From assembly GCA_029551925.1 (NCBI GenBank), contig JAKPEO010000030.1, positions 1-64,000 on the forward strand: 64,000 bases of DNA, written 5' to 3'. Shown piece after piece: positions 40,401 through 48,556 of this stretch. This DNA comes from a bacterium. Lineage in GTDB: Bacteria > JAGOBX01. The first letter of the stretch is position 1. Every line of letters starts with the position of its first letter. Made by a program: the position numbers and the translations under genes. Below the pieces are notes generated by a model. That model was not told where the DNA came from, searched no databases, and saw only the letters and a list, made by a program, of their open reading frames with translations.

Positions 40401-41053
40401 ACTTTTTTATAACGTTCTGCTTTTGCCGCTTGATATTTTAACGACCGCAGTTGTCTCTCTAATTCTATTAATATATCTGAAACTCTCAATAAATCTTGTT
40501 TCGCAGCTTCTAATTTCGACAACGCTATTTTTTTGCGCGTCTTATATTTTACTATTCCCGCAGCTTCTTCAAAAATCAGGCGTCTATCGTATGGATTAGC
40601 TGTAAGTATAGAACTAATCTGCCCTTGACTGATTATCGAATACGCGCCTTTACTTAAACCTGTATCCATAAATAATTCTATTACATCTTTCAATCTGCAT
40701 TCTGCGTTATTAATAAGATATTTGCTTTCGCCTGAACGATAAAGTTGGCGGGATACAGTCACTTCTTTAAATGCTACTGGCAGTAAACCTTTTTCATTAA
40801 CAAGCGTCATTGATACGCTCGCGCGACTTAACGGTTTGCGAGTAGTTGTGCCATTAAATATCACTTCTTCCATTGACTTGCCGCGCAGCGATTTTACACT
40901 CTGCTCGCCTAATACCCATTTAATGGCATCAACTATATTGCTTTTTCCTGAACCATTAGGACCAATTATAGCTGATATTCGTTCGCTGAATTCAAGCGTT
41001 ACCTTATCAGCAAATGACTTAAATCCGGATAATTCTATATTCTTTAAAAACAT
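37442..41053 (-). CDS. smc: Chromosome segregation protein SMC
   Basis: Bacterial condensin ATPase (1203 aa). Walker A (GPNGSGKSN, residues ~32-40) and the QSVKSLRG region are at the N-terminus. Long coiled-coil arms (~170-500 and ~660-1000) flank a hinge (~515-650, GLIGEHIKTEEIYEVAIGNAL). The C-terminal head carries the signature LSGGEQAMSAIGL and Walker B FCLLDEIDAPLDD. All catalytic motifs are intact. It follows rny after 82 bases and has its own promoter. The partners ScpA/ScpB are not in the window. Confidence 0.96.
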   Translation of the reverse strand: MFLKNIELSGFKSFADKVTLEFSERISAIIGPNGSGKSNIVDAIKWVLGEQSVKSLRGKSMEEVIFNGTTTRKPLSRASVSMTLVNEKGLLPVAFKEVTVSRQLYRSGESKYLINNAECRLKDVIELFMDTGLSKGAYSIISQGQISSILTANPYDRRLIFEEAAGIVKYKTRKKIALSKLEAAKQDLLRVSDILIELERQLRSLKYQAAKAERYKKVAEQLELTELLVSFFEYSALVEEITNINNERQIYLDKKTEIETKIAKENSEYEKQKITLFEIDTKVSEISKKIYELSEAIKQKEYKLMSNSNKIDNNLFKINQYSDETRELKFKIEELDKKINEENSQLLNASVKLLENIIDSEREKKNILDIENVLSENNKILDEYNKELLDKTHNSSEYKSRLSAITTELRTVKIQQQEIKEEKINKELQIANINEEQKILEENLSNVEKSHIEITETLNKFQEELNANIGHLEKLRNKQFEYKNLLLNARADLKVILDSEDEKYQDGIKELFDYFKKNNLSLAHKGLIGEHIKTEEIYEVAIGNALNELIQTIVIEDNNTLKETIDLITKKSLGKTRFLCAAESAEEKNQALEISKERGFLASAADVISCKNKEMNDIVKKIFSKIAIAQDYDSGIALKKKYSDFIFVTIDGIIFWNDGTITAGFVKENRNILKRDRQKEELVQKIEFFGKTLKEIENHIIELETHQIELKKNINNIQRTQKELELEKNGITNKLDNNKKSLITLENELTKISEKIMILNSRENELIELEKKINIELLEINNKSEKISLKIKSLSEKIENIKLEKNEKMKNVNSYDVRCAELKQQQESFKRSMFDKQLLIEDYEKKIENNKKLTVELQNEIEIIKKENEAINIEINNLIKERDKWLNDKNIEQQARENLFAILNNIEEQSKAQRIELNAYQNKIHEYDILLSQKYTRQDSVLENIYTRYSIEPDKFKEQKWLEKYSEKEIENLKIKSINELKEELRNLELKLKSIGPVNINAIEEYKEVEQRYLFLQAQKKDLEEAERDLVNVIEKINDKAEKKFLETFRKVNKYFGELIAELFNGGSGEISLIDENDALESGIEITVRPPGKKILNIMSLSGGEQAMSAIGLIFALFKVKPSPFCLLDEIDAPLDDANLSRFLKMLKKFAEHSQFIIITHHKKTMAACDVLYGVSMEEKGVSKVLSVRISENNKNYSNELAG

Positions 41054-41089
41054 TATACAATATACACTGCAAAAAAATATATCTTTATA

Positions 41090-41118
41090 ATATTACTTTA
41101 TCCGCAAATAAAAGTCAA
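41090..41118 (-). promoter_or_regulatory. Candidate promoter for smc
   Basis: On the minus strand, TTGACT (41118-41113), a 17-base spacer and TAATAT (41095-41090) in the rny-smc gap. The predicted leader is ~30 bases without a clear Shine-Dalgarno. Confidence 0.45.
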
Positions 41119-41135
41119 ATCTTTAATTAGTTTTT

Positions 41136-42668
41136 TTATTTAGCGTAATTTACTGCGCGCGATTCGCGAATAACTGTAATTTTAATTTGACCTGGATACT
41201 CTAATTTTTCCTCTACTTCTTTTGCTATATCACGAGCAAGTACTTCCATTTTAGAATCATCTATATTTTCAGGTTTAACTATCACGCGCACTTCTCTACC
41301 TGCTTGTATTGCGTATGCACTTTCTACTGCTTCATAATTTTTAGCTATTTGTTCCAATTGTTCTAATCTCTTTAAATATGTCTCGACATTCTCTTTTCGA
41401 GCGCCTGGACGCGCAGCTGATATCGCGTCTGCTGCGGCTACAAGCACTCCTTCAACTGTTTTGAATGCTACTTCGCCGTGATGTGCGGCAATAGCATGAA
41501 CTACAACCTCTGACTCGCCGCATTTTTTCGCTAATTCTGCGCCTAATAATGCGTGGGTGCCTTCATTTTCTTGGTCTAATGCTTTGCCTATATCATGCAA
41601 TAATCCTATTCTTTTAGCAAGCTGAACATTTGCGCCTATTTCAGCGGCCATCAATCCAGCTAAATTTGCTACTTCTATTGAATGCTGCAATACATTCTGC
41701 GAATAAGAAGTGCGATATTTCAATTTTCCCAAATACTTGATTATTTCTTCCGATATGCCGTGAAGCCCTATTTCTAATACTGCCGCCTCGCCGGTTTCTA
41801 TTATAGTCTTGCCTAATTCTTTTTTGGTTTTTTCTACTATTTCTTCTATGCGCGCCGGATGAATTCGACCGTCAACTAATAATTTTTCTAATGCCAATCG
41901 CGCAACTTCTCTGCGGATGCTGTCAAATGACGAAATAATAACTACTTCCGGAGTATCATCTATTATCAAATCTACGCCTGTGCATTTTTCAAACTCGCGA
42001 ATATTTCGGCCTTCTCTACCTATTATTCTGCCCTTCATATCATCTGATTGCAATGATACAGTCGTAACTGAATTTTCTGCCACTACTTCTGCCGCGCAGC
42101 GCTGTATAGCTAATGTTATTATTTTCCGCGCTTGTTTTTCCGCTACTTTATTAGCTTCTTCTTCATATTTCTTGACAAATTTAATCGCGTCTAATTTCGC
42201 TTCTTTTTCTATCTTTTCTATCAATGTCTTTTTCGCTTCTTCAATACTTAATCCGGCTATTCGCTGAAGTTCTGATACTTGTTTTGCAAGCGTCTCGTCT
42301 AACTGCTGCTTTTTATTTTTTAATCTCTTTTCAATATTATTTAATTCATTTTGTTTTTGATTTAACTCTTCTTCTTTTTTACCTAATTTTTCGTCTCTGC
42401 GATTTAAAAATTTTTCGAACTCCGCTTGCTGTTTACGCTGCTCTTTTAATTCTTCATTAAGTTTATTACGCTCTGCAAGTATCTTTTCTTTAATCTCGAT
42501 TTCCATTGTCTTTTTCAAGGTTTCTTTGTCTTTCTCAAATTGCACCCTGATTTTTTCCACTTCTTCATCAAATTTCAATCGCGATATTTTCAATTTTCCA
42601 TTAAAAATTACAAAACCTACAATAGCAGATATTATTACCCCTGCTAAAAATGCAACAACATAAAGCAC
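41136..42668 (-). CDS. rny: Ribonuclease Y
   Basis: Membrane-anchored endoribonuclease that initiates mRNA decay in bacteria lacking RNase E. It has an N-terminal helix ([19 protein letters not shown]) and a long charged coiled coil (~25-190). A KH domain ([15 protein letters not shown], ~212) and an HD domain with [10 protein letters not shown] near residue 352 and AHHGE near residue 395 follow. The length of 510 aa is typical. The start is GTG at 42668, set by a GGGGGA site 8 bases upstream. The gene precedes smc. Confidence 0.96.
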   Translation of the reverse strand: MLYVVAFLAGVIISAIVGFVIFNGKLKISRLKFDEEVEKIRVQFEKDKETLKKTMEIEIKEKILAERNKLNEELKEQRKQQAEFEKFLNRRDEKLGKKEEELNQKQNELNNIEKRLKNKKQQLDETLAKQVSELQRIAGLSIEEAKKTLIEKIEKEAKLDAIKFVKKYEEEANKVAEKQARKIITLAIQRCAAEVVAENSVTTVSLQSDDMKGRIIGREGRNIREFEKCTGVDLIIDDTPEVVIISSFDSIRREVARLALEKLLVDGRIHPARIEEIVEKTKKELGKTIIETGEAAVLEIGLHGISEEIIKYLGKLKYRTSYSQNVLQHSIEVANLAGLMAAEIGANVQLAKRIGLLHDIGKALDQENEGTHALLGAELAKKCGESEVVVHAIAAHHGEVAFKTVEGVLVAAADAISAARPGARKENVETYLKRLEQLEQIAKNYEAVESAYAIQAGREVRVIVKPENIDDSKMEVLARDIAKEVEEKLEYPGQIKITVIRESRAVNYAK

Positions 42669-42792
42669 AATAATTCCCCCTTCACAAAAATTATATATTA
42701 TAAATTAATTGAGGTAATAAAAACAAAAAATATAGTATTATATTAAAGTATCAAAAATTAAAAAAATATGAGATTTTTGAATAGAATTATAG

Positions 42793-43020
42793 AAAAATTT
42801 TATTCGATAAATTAGACAATTTATCGAATAAAAATATTTGTTTAATTTTTTTAATGTTTTTGATAATAAGATAATATCCTTATTTTTACTAAAGAATAAA
42901 GATTTATCCGATTTAATCGCAAACATCGCTATTAAACGAAATATTAATTGTATAACTAAATACATAACTTTAAATTACTTAAAATAATACTATATTTTCG
43001 TCTTTACGACCTATTTTAAA
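42793..43020 (-). ncRNA. Candidate small RNA upstream of rny
   Basis: A transcript from the promoter at 43027-43054 would begin near 43020 and could end in the T-run after the hairpin at 42798-42833, giving about 225 nt. Within it are small hairpins, such as a CGAU/AUCG stem and a CGUcuuuACG-like stem near the 5' end. It does not match tmRNA, 4.5S, 6S or RNase P signatures I know. The alternative is a long rny leader with an attenuator. Confidence 0.25.
42798..42833 (-). terminator. Perfect 16-bp A/T-rich hairpin with T-run (intrinsic terminator-like)
   Basis: TTTTATTCGATAAATT (42798-42813), loop AGAC, then the exact reverse complement (42818-42833). Read on the minus strand, the stem is followed by a short run of T (TTTTTC). 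It is low in G+C, so its strength as a terminator is uncertain. Confidence 0.5.
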
Positions 43021-43026
43021 GTTAAA

Positions 43027-43054
43027 ATTATATATTACAAAAATAAAAAGTCAA
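43027..43054 (-). promoter_or_regulatory. Candidate sigma70 promoter in the pgpA-rny gap
   Basis: On the minus strand, TTGACT (43054-43049), a 16-base spacer and a perfect TATAAT (43032-43027). It lies ~360 bases before the rny start codon. Confidence 0.5.
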
Positions 43055-43160
43055 CTATTAAATTTAATATTTTTTTATCCTTTGTTTTGGATTGGGGGTT
43101 GTCTAAATTCGCGATTCGCAGCGCAATGTTTTTATAATTTCTAAATAAAAAAATGCGTGG

Positions 43161-43664
43161 CTAAATAAATAAAATAATAAAATGCAATACTATATTAGTA
43201 TAAATTCCAGCAATAATATCATCAATAACAATTCCCCAGCCACCAGGGAGTTTTTGACTTATATTAGCTGGGAAAACCTTTACTACATCAAAAAATCTAA
43301 ACAATAAAAACGACAAAACAAAAAAATAAGCGAAAAAACGCAAATTATTAATATCGACAATATTCGGCAAATCAAAAAATAATATCGCTACAAAATAACC
43401 GACAACTTCGTCTATCACCACTTTATGCGGGTCTTTTTCTTGATAATATTTTTCTAAATATGAACTTATCGGTATAGAAATTATAGTCAAAAATATTGTG
43501 AATATTGGCAATATTAAATTATTATATTTCTGCGATAAATAAATCGCAGCTATTGTTATTGGAATAGTGGCTATTGTAGCAAATGTTCCTGATGCTTTTA
43601 AATAGCCAATATAACAATAACTTCCGATTATTTCTATAATTTTAGCAAAGCGAGTTTTGGTCAT
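43161..43664 (-). CDS. pgpA: Phosphatidylglycerophosphatase A
   Basis: PgpA dephosphorylates phosphatidylglycerol phosphate in the inner membrane. The 167-aa protein has four hydrophobic helices and the family motifs DPHKVVIDEVVGY (~77) and FRFFDVVKVFPANI followed by GGWGIVIDDIIAGIYTN, with the acidic catalytic residues in place. It starts 9 bases after the response-regulator gene and is the last gene of the kinase-regulator operon. Confidence 0.93.
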   Translation of the reverse strand: MTKTRFAKIIEIIGSYCYIGYLKASGTFATIATIPITIAAIYLSQKYNNLILPIFTIFLTIISIPISSYLEKYYQEKDPHKVVIDEVVGYFVAILFFDLPNIVDINNLRFFAYFFVLSFLLFRFFDVVKVFPANISQKLPGGWGIVIDDIIAGIYTNIVLHFIILFI

Positions 43665-43673
43665 TATCTTTTT

Positions 43674-44117
43674 TTAATTCGGCTGCCTGTTCCATTCAAT
43701 CCAATATTCAGCCAGCGAATCAAGCATTTTTGAAAATTTATCAAAATTCAAGGGTTTTACTAAATAACTATTCGCATAATTATTATATGCTTCAATAATA
43801 TCATTTTCCGCATCTGATGATGTAAGCATTACTACTGGTATTTTTTTCAAATTTTTGTCGTTTTTTATGGTTGATAATACTTCTATTCCATCTATTTTAG
43901 GTAGCCGTAAATCCAATAAAATCAAATCAGGTAAAAAATGATTTGTCAATTTTGAATATTTATCACCACGCCTATATAAATAATCTAATGCTTCTTCGCC
44001 GTCTGATACTCTAAATAATTCTATATCTTTCAATTTATCTTCTAATTCCATTAATAAAAGTTCAGCATGATCATCATTATCTTCTACTAATAAAATTTTT
44101 AATTCTTCTTTTGTCAC
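43674..44117 (-). CDS. Rcp1-type single-domain response regulator
   Basis: A receiver domain of ~147 aa with LVEDNDDHAELL, the phospho-acceptor Asp in LILLDLRLPKIDG, VMLTSSD and YLVKPLNFDKF. The Asn-Asp-Asp-His start and the insert YLYRRGDKYS mark the Rcp1 group, which is typically partnered with sensor kinases and lacks an output domain. GTG 44117 is preferred over GTG 44132 because a GAGGTG site lies 8 bases before it and overlaps the upstream GTG. It follows the kinase gene by 24 bases. A close relative is encoded at 59587-60045. Confidence 0.85.
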   Translation of the reverse strand: MTKEELKILLVEDNDDHAELLLMELEDKLKDIELFRVSDGEEALDYLYRRGDKYSKLTNHFLPDLILLDLRLPKIDGIEVLSTIKNDKNLKKIPVVMLTSSDAENDIIEAYNNYANSYLVKPLNFDKFSKMLDSLAEYWIEWNRQPN

Positions 44118-44141
44118 TGCCCAACACCTCACGCAAAAAAA

Positions 44142-45782
44142 TTAAATCATAGGCAAAGTAAAATAAAAAATTGTTCCACTAGTTTCGGTATTTACTTCAA
44201 ACCAAATTTTACCTTTATAACTTTCAATTATCTTTTTTGTTATCGCTAATCCGACCCCAGTACCTTCAATTTTAGGATTCAATCGTTCAAATAATTTAAA
44301 TATCTTATCTTTATATTTTTCTTCTATACCTATACCATTATCTTTTACATAATAAGTTCTATATCCATTTTCTTCTGATGTCCAACCAATATTTATTATC
44401 GGCTGAATTTCATTATTCGAATATTTTATTGCATTTTCAATCAAATTTTTGAATATTTGTAACATCCTATTTTTATCAGCATAAACATTTTTTAAGTCTT
44501 TGTCAATCATTATTTTAATTTTTTTATCTTTTATCGCTATACCTAAAATATTATAAACTTCAACAATCAAATTATTTACATTTATAATTTCATTTTTTAA
44601 TTGATTAGTTTCTAATTGCGAATATTGCAATAAATCATCTATAAGATTTTGCATTTTATCTGCGGCATTATTTATTTTTTTTGCATTTTTCAATAAATTA
44701 TCATATTTATTTTTTTCTAAATCCCGTAAAATCAATTCCACATAGCCTTTTATTGTAATCAGCGGAGTCTTTAAATCGTGAGAAACTGTATAATTAAATT
44801 GATTCAAATTTTCATTTTTTTCTTTTAATTCATTTAACTGCTTCTGTATAATAATTTCATTTTCTTTAAGTAATTCATTTTGAAGTTTTAATTTTATATT
44901 TAATTTATTAATGGAATAATAACTCCATAAAAATATTACTATTATCAAAAAAATAAATAATGCGCTCAATAAAATCAATACTTTTCCAAGTGTCCAAAAC
45001 GGCTCCGGTCTGCCATACCATTTTATATATACATCTCTATAAAATTGCGACCTTAAAATTTCATCTAATGCTTTATCTATTTGATTTTTTAAATCCTGAT
45101 TATTTTTCCTAAATAAATACACACGCTTAATTTCCATAAACGGCTTGCCCACAATTTTAAATTTATCTTCTAATTTTAAATCTTGAATGCGCTTAATCAC
45201 GCCAGTTTTAGGCAAAACAAAACCGTCTATTTTTCCAGATAGTAGCGCCAATAACCCTTCGTCAATATCATCAAAAATTACAAGATTAAAATTTTGCCAA
45301 TCTTTCATTTTAATATGTGTCGCACCGCCCTTTAATACGCCTGTATTTTTTCCTTTTAATTCCATAATATTATTTATCTCTATTTCATTGTTTCTAACTA
45401 AACAAATTATTGACGCTACTTCAATGCTATTAATGCTCGCAATAAATTCGCCTAATGTTTCATCTGTTTGAGTAATACCTGGAATAAAATCTACCTCGCC
45501 TTCACTTAATAATTTCTTTGCTTCGCTCCAATTATTTACTATCTGATAAGAATATCTAAACCCTAACTTTTTAGATACTTCATTTAATACATCAATCGCC
45601 AGACCAATCGGTTTATTATTTTTATCAAGATAATATAATGCGGGAAAATTTGATAAAACTGCTACTTTATAATGTTGAGTTCTTATTGTTTTATCTATAA
45701 AATCATATTTTGTATCTGTATATACAGCGGCACGGCAAATAACAAAACTAAAAATCAAAATAAATAAAAAATTTTTTTTCAT
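44142..45782 (-). CDS. Sensor histidine kinase with periplasmic SBP_bac_3 domain
   Basis: A signal peptide/first helix is followed by a solute-binding-protein family 3 domain (residues ~38-258, ALYYLDKNNKPIGLAIDVL and FIPGITQTDETLG). A membrane helix follows (~270-290), then a coiled coil, HisKA with His in TVSHDLKTPLITI (~338) and an ATPase domain (NLIENAIKYSNNE, DNGIGI, GTGVGLAITKKI). It should sense an amino-acid-like solute and phosphorylate the Rcp1-type regulator encoded next. A TATAAT box ends 6 bases before the ATG, so the message may be leaderless. A paralogue lies at 60062-62110. Confidence 0.88.
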   Translation of the reverse strand: MKKNFLFILIFSFVICRAAVYTDTKYDFIDKTIRTQHYKVAVLSNFPALYYLDKNNKPIGLAIDVLNEVSKKLGFRYSYQIVNNWSEAKKLLSEGEVDFIPGITQTDETLGEFIASINSIEVASIICLVRNNEIEINNIMELKGKNTGVLKGGATHIKMKDWQNFNLVIFDDIDEGLLALLSGKIDGFVLPKTGVIKRIQDLKLEDKFKIVGKPFMEIKRVYLFRKNNQDLKNQIDKALDEILRSQFYRDVYIKWYGRPEPFWTLGKVLILLSALFIFLIIVIFLWSYYSINKLNIKLKLQNELLKENEIIIQKQLNELKEKNENLNQFNYTVSHDLKTPLITIKGYVELILRDLEKNKYDNLLKNAKKINNAADKMQNLIDDLLQYSQLETNQLKNEIINVNNLIVEVYNILGIAIKDKKIKIMIDKDLKNVYADKNRMLQIFKNLIENAIKYSNNEIQPIINIGWTSEENGYRTYYVKDNGIGIEEKYKDKIFKLFERLNPKIEGTGVGLAITKKIIESYKGKIWFEVNTETSGTIFYFTLPMI

Positions 45783-45788
45783 TAAAAA

Positions 45789-45794
45789 ATTATA
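45789..45794 (-). promoter_or_regulatory. TATAAT -10 box abutting the kinase start codon
   Basis: On the minus strand, a perfect TATAAT ends 6 bases before the ATG at 45782. The hexamer 17 bases upstream (TATGTT) is a poor -35. There is no ribosome site. Confidence 0.3.
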
Positions 45795-45817
45795 CTATAA
45801 TTTTTTTTTAAAACATA

Positions 45818-46810
45818 TTATTCCCCAATCAATTTTATAGCATTAAATCTACAAGCATTATAGCAATTTTGACATTTTATACATTTTGATTGGTCAATCG
45901 TATGTTTCTGTTTTTTCTCGCCTGTAATCGCATTTACCGGACATTTTTTAACGCATAATGTGCAACCCTTGCAATCACCCGTAATTTCTAATTTCGGACG
46001 CGGTGCTAAACTATCGCTAATAACTTTAATCGGTTTTATAGGACATACTTCACTGCATCTACCGCAATCTATACATTTTGAATAGTCAATCACGGCTAAA
46101 TTATTTATTATCTCTATTGCCTGCGCTGGGCAATTTTTCTTGCATAATCCGCAAGCAATACAAGCTACATCGCATTTGCTTTTTGCAAATTTTCCTTTGT
46201 CTTCATTTTTGCATTCTATTACTATATGATTTTTTTCCGGTAATAATACAATCAAATTTTTCGGACAAGCAGTAACACACGCGCCACAGCCCACGCATTT
46301 TTTTTCGATTATTTTCGGTATCCTATTTTCTTCATATTCCATCGCACCAAATTTACAAACACGAAAACAATTGCCAAACATCAAACAGCCAAATTCACAA
46401 TATTTCGGCCCTGTCAATAATTTCGCCGCAACTTCGCAATCTTTTATCCCTTTATATTCGTATTTGTATCTAATATATTCCTGTTCGCCACGACATTTTA
46501 ATCGAGCAGTTTTACGTTCGCTCTTTTCCGCTTTCACTCCTAAAATCTGCGCTAATTTATCAGCTGTATCGTTTCCGCCGGGTGTGCATAAATTTACTGC
46601 TGTTTTGGAATTTTCTGCGCCAAGTGCTTCGGCATACCCCATACAACCCGGATAACCGCAAGCACCACAATTCGCTTTCGGCAATGCCTCGTATAACTTT
46701 TCAATAATAGGATTAATTTCAACCGCTAATTTTTTTGAAGCAATCACCAAAAAAATTGCAAATATCAAGCCCAACAATGCAAGTATCAAAATAGGCGCAA
46801 TTGTAACCAT
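45818..46810 (-). CDS. RnfB-like multi-cluster ferredoxin protein with C-terminal dicluster module
   Basis: A hydrophobic N-terminal anchor (residues 5-27) is followed by the RnfB Fe-S domain (NCGACGYPGCMGYAEALG, CTPGG). Up to five further CxxCxxC-type [4Fe-4S] motifs follow (CVGCGACVTACP, CIACGLCKKNCP, CIDCGRCSEVCP, CKGCTLCVKKCP, CIKCQNCYNACR). The last two, with the HTIDQSKC spacing, resemble the C-terminal ferredoxin module of NuoF/HydB proteins. RnfB accepts electrons from ferredoxin in the Rnf complex, but rnfC, D, G, E and A are absent here. It is divergent from metV-metF. Confidence 0.85.
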   Translation of the reverse strand: MVTIAPILILALLGLIFAIFLVIASKKLAVEINPIIEKLYEALPKANCGACGYPGCMGYAEALGAENSKTAVNLCTPGGNDTADKLAQILGVKAEKSERKTARLKCRGEQEYIRYKYEYKGIKDCEVAAKLLTGPKYCEFGCLMFGNCFRVCKFGAMEYEENRIPKIIEKKCVGCGACVTACPKNLIVLLPEKNHIVIECKNEDKGKFAKSKCDVACIACGLCKKNCPAQAIEIINNLAVIDYSKCIDCGRCSEVCPIKPIKVISDSLAPRPKLEITGDCKGCTLCVKKCPVNAITGEKKQKHTIDQSKCIKCQNCYNACRFNAIKLIGE

Positions 46811-46849
46811 ATTAAAATCTACAAAATTATCAATTAATTTAATTCATTT

Positions 46850-46878
46850 ATTTTATTTCATAATTCAATAATTTTCAA
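46850..46878 (-). promoter_or_regulatory. Candidate promoter for the rnfB-like gene
   Basis: On the minus strand, TTGAAA (46878-46873), a 17-base spacer and TAAAAT (46855-46850). It gives a ~33-base leader with no clear Shine-Dalgarno. Confidence 0.45.
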
Positions 46879-46935
46879 GTTTTTTTTAAAATAAATAAGT
46901 AATTTTTTTTTTTTTGATACAATCATTAAATTAAA

Positions 46936-46963
46936 TTGATTTTTTTTTTTAACAAAATATAAT
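46936..46963 (+). promoter_or_regulatory. Candidate promoter for the metV-metF operon
   Basis: TTGATT (46936-46941), a 16-base spacer rich in T, and a perfect TATAAT (46958-46963). The predicted start is near 46970 and the first gene begins at 47000. Confidence 0.45.
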
Positions 46964-46999
46964 TTAAATGATTAGATAATTGTTGGATTTATTTATAAA

Positions 47000-47650
47000 A
47001 TGATTGTAACAGAAAAAAAGGAATACAGCGAAGTAAGAAAATTTATAAATGCCGGCGACAAGATATTTATTATTGGCTGCGCGCAATGTGCTACAAGTTG
47101 CGGCACAGGCGGCGAAAAAGAAGTAGCAGAATTAGCAGAGCATCTAAAAAATGAAGCACTTGAAATTACTGGAACAATAGTATTAGACCCACCGTGCGAT
47201 GAACGAATTTGTAAAATCGAATTAAAAAAACATAATAACGCTTTAAATAATTCTGATAAAATAATTGTCCTAGCTTGTGGAGCTGGAATATCTGTTATAA
47301 ATGATTTACTACCGAATAAACAAATAGTATCAGGATTAGACGGAGTGTTTTTGGGCTCATTAAAAAGATTGGGGGTATATAATGAATATTGTTCGCTCTG
47401 CGGCGAATGTTTATTGAGCAAAACAGGCGGAATATGTCCTGTCACTCGCTGCGCGAAAGGACTATTAAATGGTCCTTGCGGCGGAATAGTAGATGGCAAA
47501 TATTGTGAAGTAAATACAAATAATCGCTGCGCTTGGAGTTTAATTTATGAACGACTGACGCATCAAAACAAAACAAAAAATTTATTAGAATATCAGCAGC
47601 CGCGAAAATACAATAAATACGCTAAACCAAACACATTCAATAAAAGGTGA
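47000..47650 (+). CDS. metV: MetV-type methylene-tetrahydrofolate reductase subunit (MTHFR_C)
   Basis: A zinc/iron-sulfur partner of MetF (216 aa). It shows CAQCATSCGTGG near residue 27, CDERIC near residue 74 and a C-terminal Cys-rich segment (YCSLCGECLLSKTGG, CPVTRCAKGLLNGPCGG, then CEV and CAW). In acetogens the MetV-MetF pair reduces methylene-THF and receives electrons through partner Fe-S or flavin subunits. The gene ends 7 bases before metF and begins 189 bases from the divergent rnfB-like gene. Confidence 0.9.
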   Translation: MIVTEKKEYSEVRKFINAGDKIFIIGCAQCATSCGTGGEKEVAELAEHLKNEALEITGTIVLDPPCDERICKIELKKHNNALNNSDKIIVLACGAGISVINDLLPNKQIVSGLDGVFLGSLKRLGVYNEYCSLCGECLLSKTGGICPVTRCAKGLLNGPCGGIVDGKYCEVNTNNRCAWSLIYERLTHQNKTKNLLEYQQPRKYNKYAKPNTFNKR

Positions 47651-47657
47651 CGATAAA

Positions 47658-48527
47658 TTGAAATTATCCGAAATTTACAAGACAAAAAAATTTATTATAA
47701 CAGCCGAGATATTCCCGCCCAAAGGCACAAATATCCAATCTTTGCGAGAAAAATCTAAAATTCTGAAAAATTATGTTGATGCAATAAATGTAACAGACAA
47801 TCAGCGCGCATGTTTGAGATTAGGTGGATTAGCAATTGCAAAATTACTCATTGACGAAGGTTTAATCCCAATATATCAGTTAACTTGCCGCGACAGAAAT
47901 CGATTAGCGCTACAATCTGATTTACTTGCCGCTTCTGTTTTTGGCGTTCAAAATATATTAATATTAAGTGGCGATCATCCGAAACACGGCGACCATCCAG
48001 AAACTAAACCAGTATTTGATTTTGATTCTGTGCAATTATTAAAAGTTGCGAAAAATCTTAATACTGGTTATGATTTTGCAGGCAATAAACTTAATGGTGC
48101 TACTGATTTTTATATTGGAGCTGTTGTCAACCCGACAATTGAACCGTTAGATTTACAAATTATTCCTATGAAAAAAAAAATCGAAGCTGGTGCGAAATAT
48201 TTTCAGACGCAGGTTTCGTTTGATATTGAAATATTTAAAAAATTCTATCAGCGTTTGATAAGTGAAGGCATTAGAGACAAAGTAAAAATTATCGCCGGAG
48301 TATTTTTATTAAAATCTGCAAAAATGATAGAATTTATGAAAAAAATACCGGGCGTATATATTCCAGACAATATAGTTGAACGTATTTCAAAAGCGGATAA
48401 TCAACTTGATGAAGGAATAAAAATCAGCGCCGAATTAATAAGAGAATTAAAAACTATTTTCGACGGCGCGCATATTATGGCTATAAATTCTGAAGAATTA
48501 ATACCAAACATATTAGAAAAAATTTAA
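47658..48527 (+). CDS. metF: 5,10-methylenetetrahydrofolate reductase
   Basis: A TIM-barrel flavoenzyme that makes 5-methyl-THF. Visible parts are ITAEIFPPKG with the catalytic Glu near residue 17, AINVTDNQRA, YQLTCRDRNRLALQ, ILSGDHP and a late KYFQTQVSFD, all in the family order. At 289 aa it is a normal short bacterial MetF. The start is TTG at 47658, behind a GGTGA sequence that includes the metV stop codon. It is predicted to work with MetV and to supply methyl groups for B12-dependent methionine synthase, whose activation domain is the last gene of this operon. Confidence 0.92.
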   Translation: MKLSEIYKTKKFIITAEIFPPKGTNIQSLREKSKILKNYVDAINVTDNQRACLRLGGLAIAKLLIDEGLIPIYQLTCRDRNRLALQSDLLAASVFGVQNILILSGDHPKHGDHPETKPVFDFDSVQLLKVAKNLNTGYDFAGNKLNGATDFYIGAVVNPTIEPLDLQIIPMKKKIEAGAKYFQTQVSFDIEIFKKFYQRLISEGIRDKVKIIAGVFLLKSAKMIEFMKKIPGVYIPDNIVERISKADNQLDEGIKISAELIRELKTIFDGAHIMAINSEELIPNILEKI

Positions 48528-48556
48528 AGTTTATAAATTACAAGGAGATAATGATT

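Larger units (their letters stand above)
42669..43160. other. 490-bp gap between pgpA and rny
   Basis: No convincing protein gene was found. The gap holds, on the minus strand, a consensus-like promoter (43027-43054) and a perfect 16-bp hairpin followed by a T-run (42798-42833). Together these bracket a possible ~225-base transcript. A 75-codon frame (42738-42965, minus) exists but has no ribosome site, reads through the hairpin and looks like chance. The part from 43055 to 43160 holds nothing recognisable. Confidence 0.5.

Noticed and set aside
42738-42965. 75-codon frame on the minus strand between pgpA and rny
   Set aside because: No ribosome site, A/T-driven amino-acid composition, and it reads straight through a perfect 16-bp hairpin with T-run. 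Kept only as part of the gap description.
46811-46999. Possible riboswitch (SAM, cobalamin or THF) before metV
   Set aside because: No conserved riboswitch core such as a B12 box or stable multi-stem G+C-bearing structure was seen; the region is almost pure A/T with ordinary promoters.
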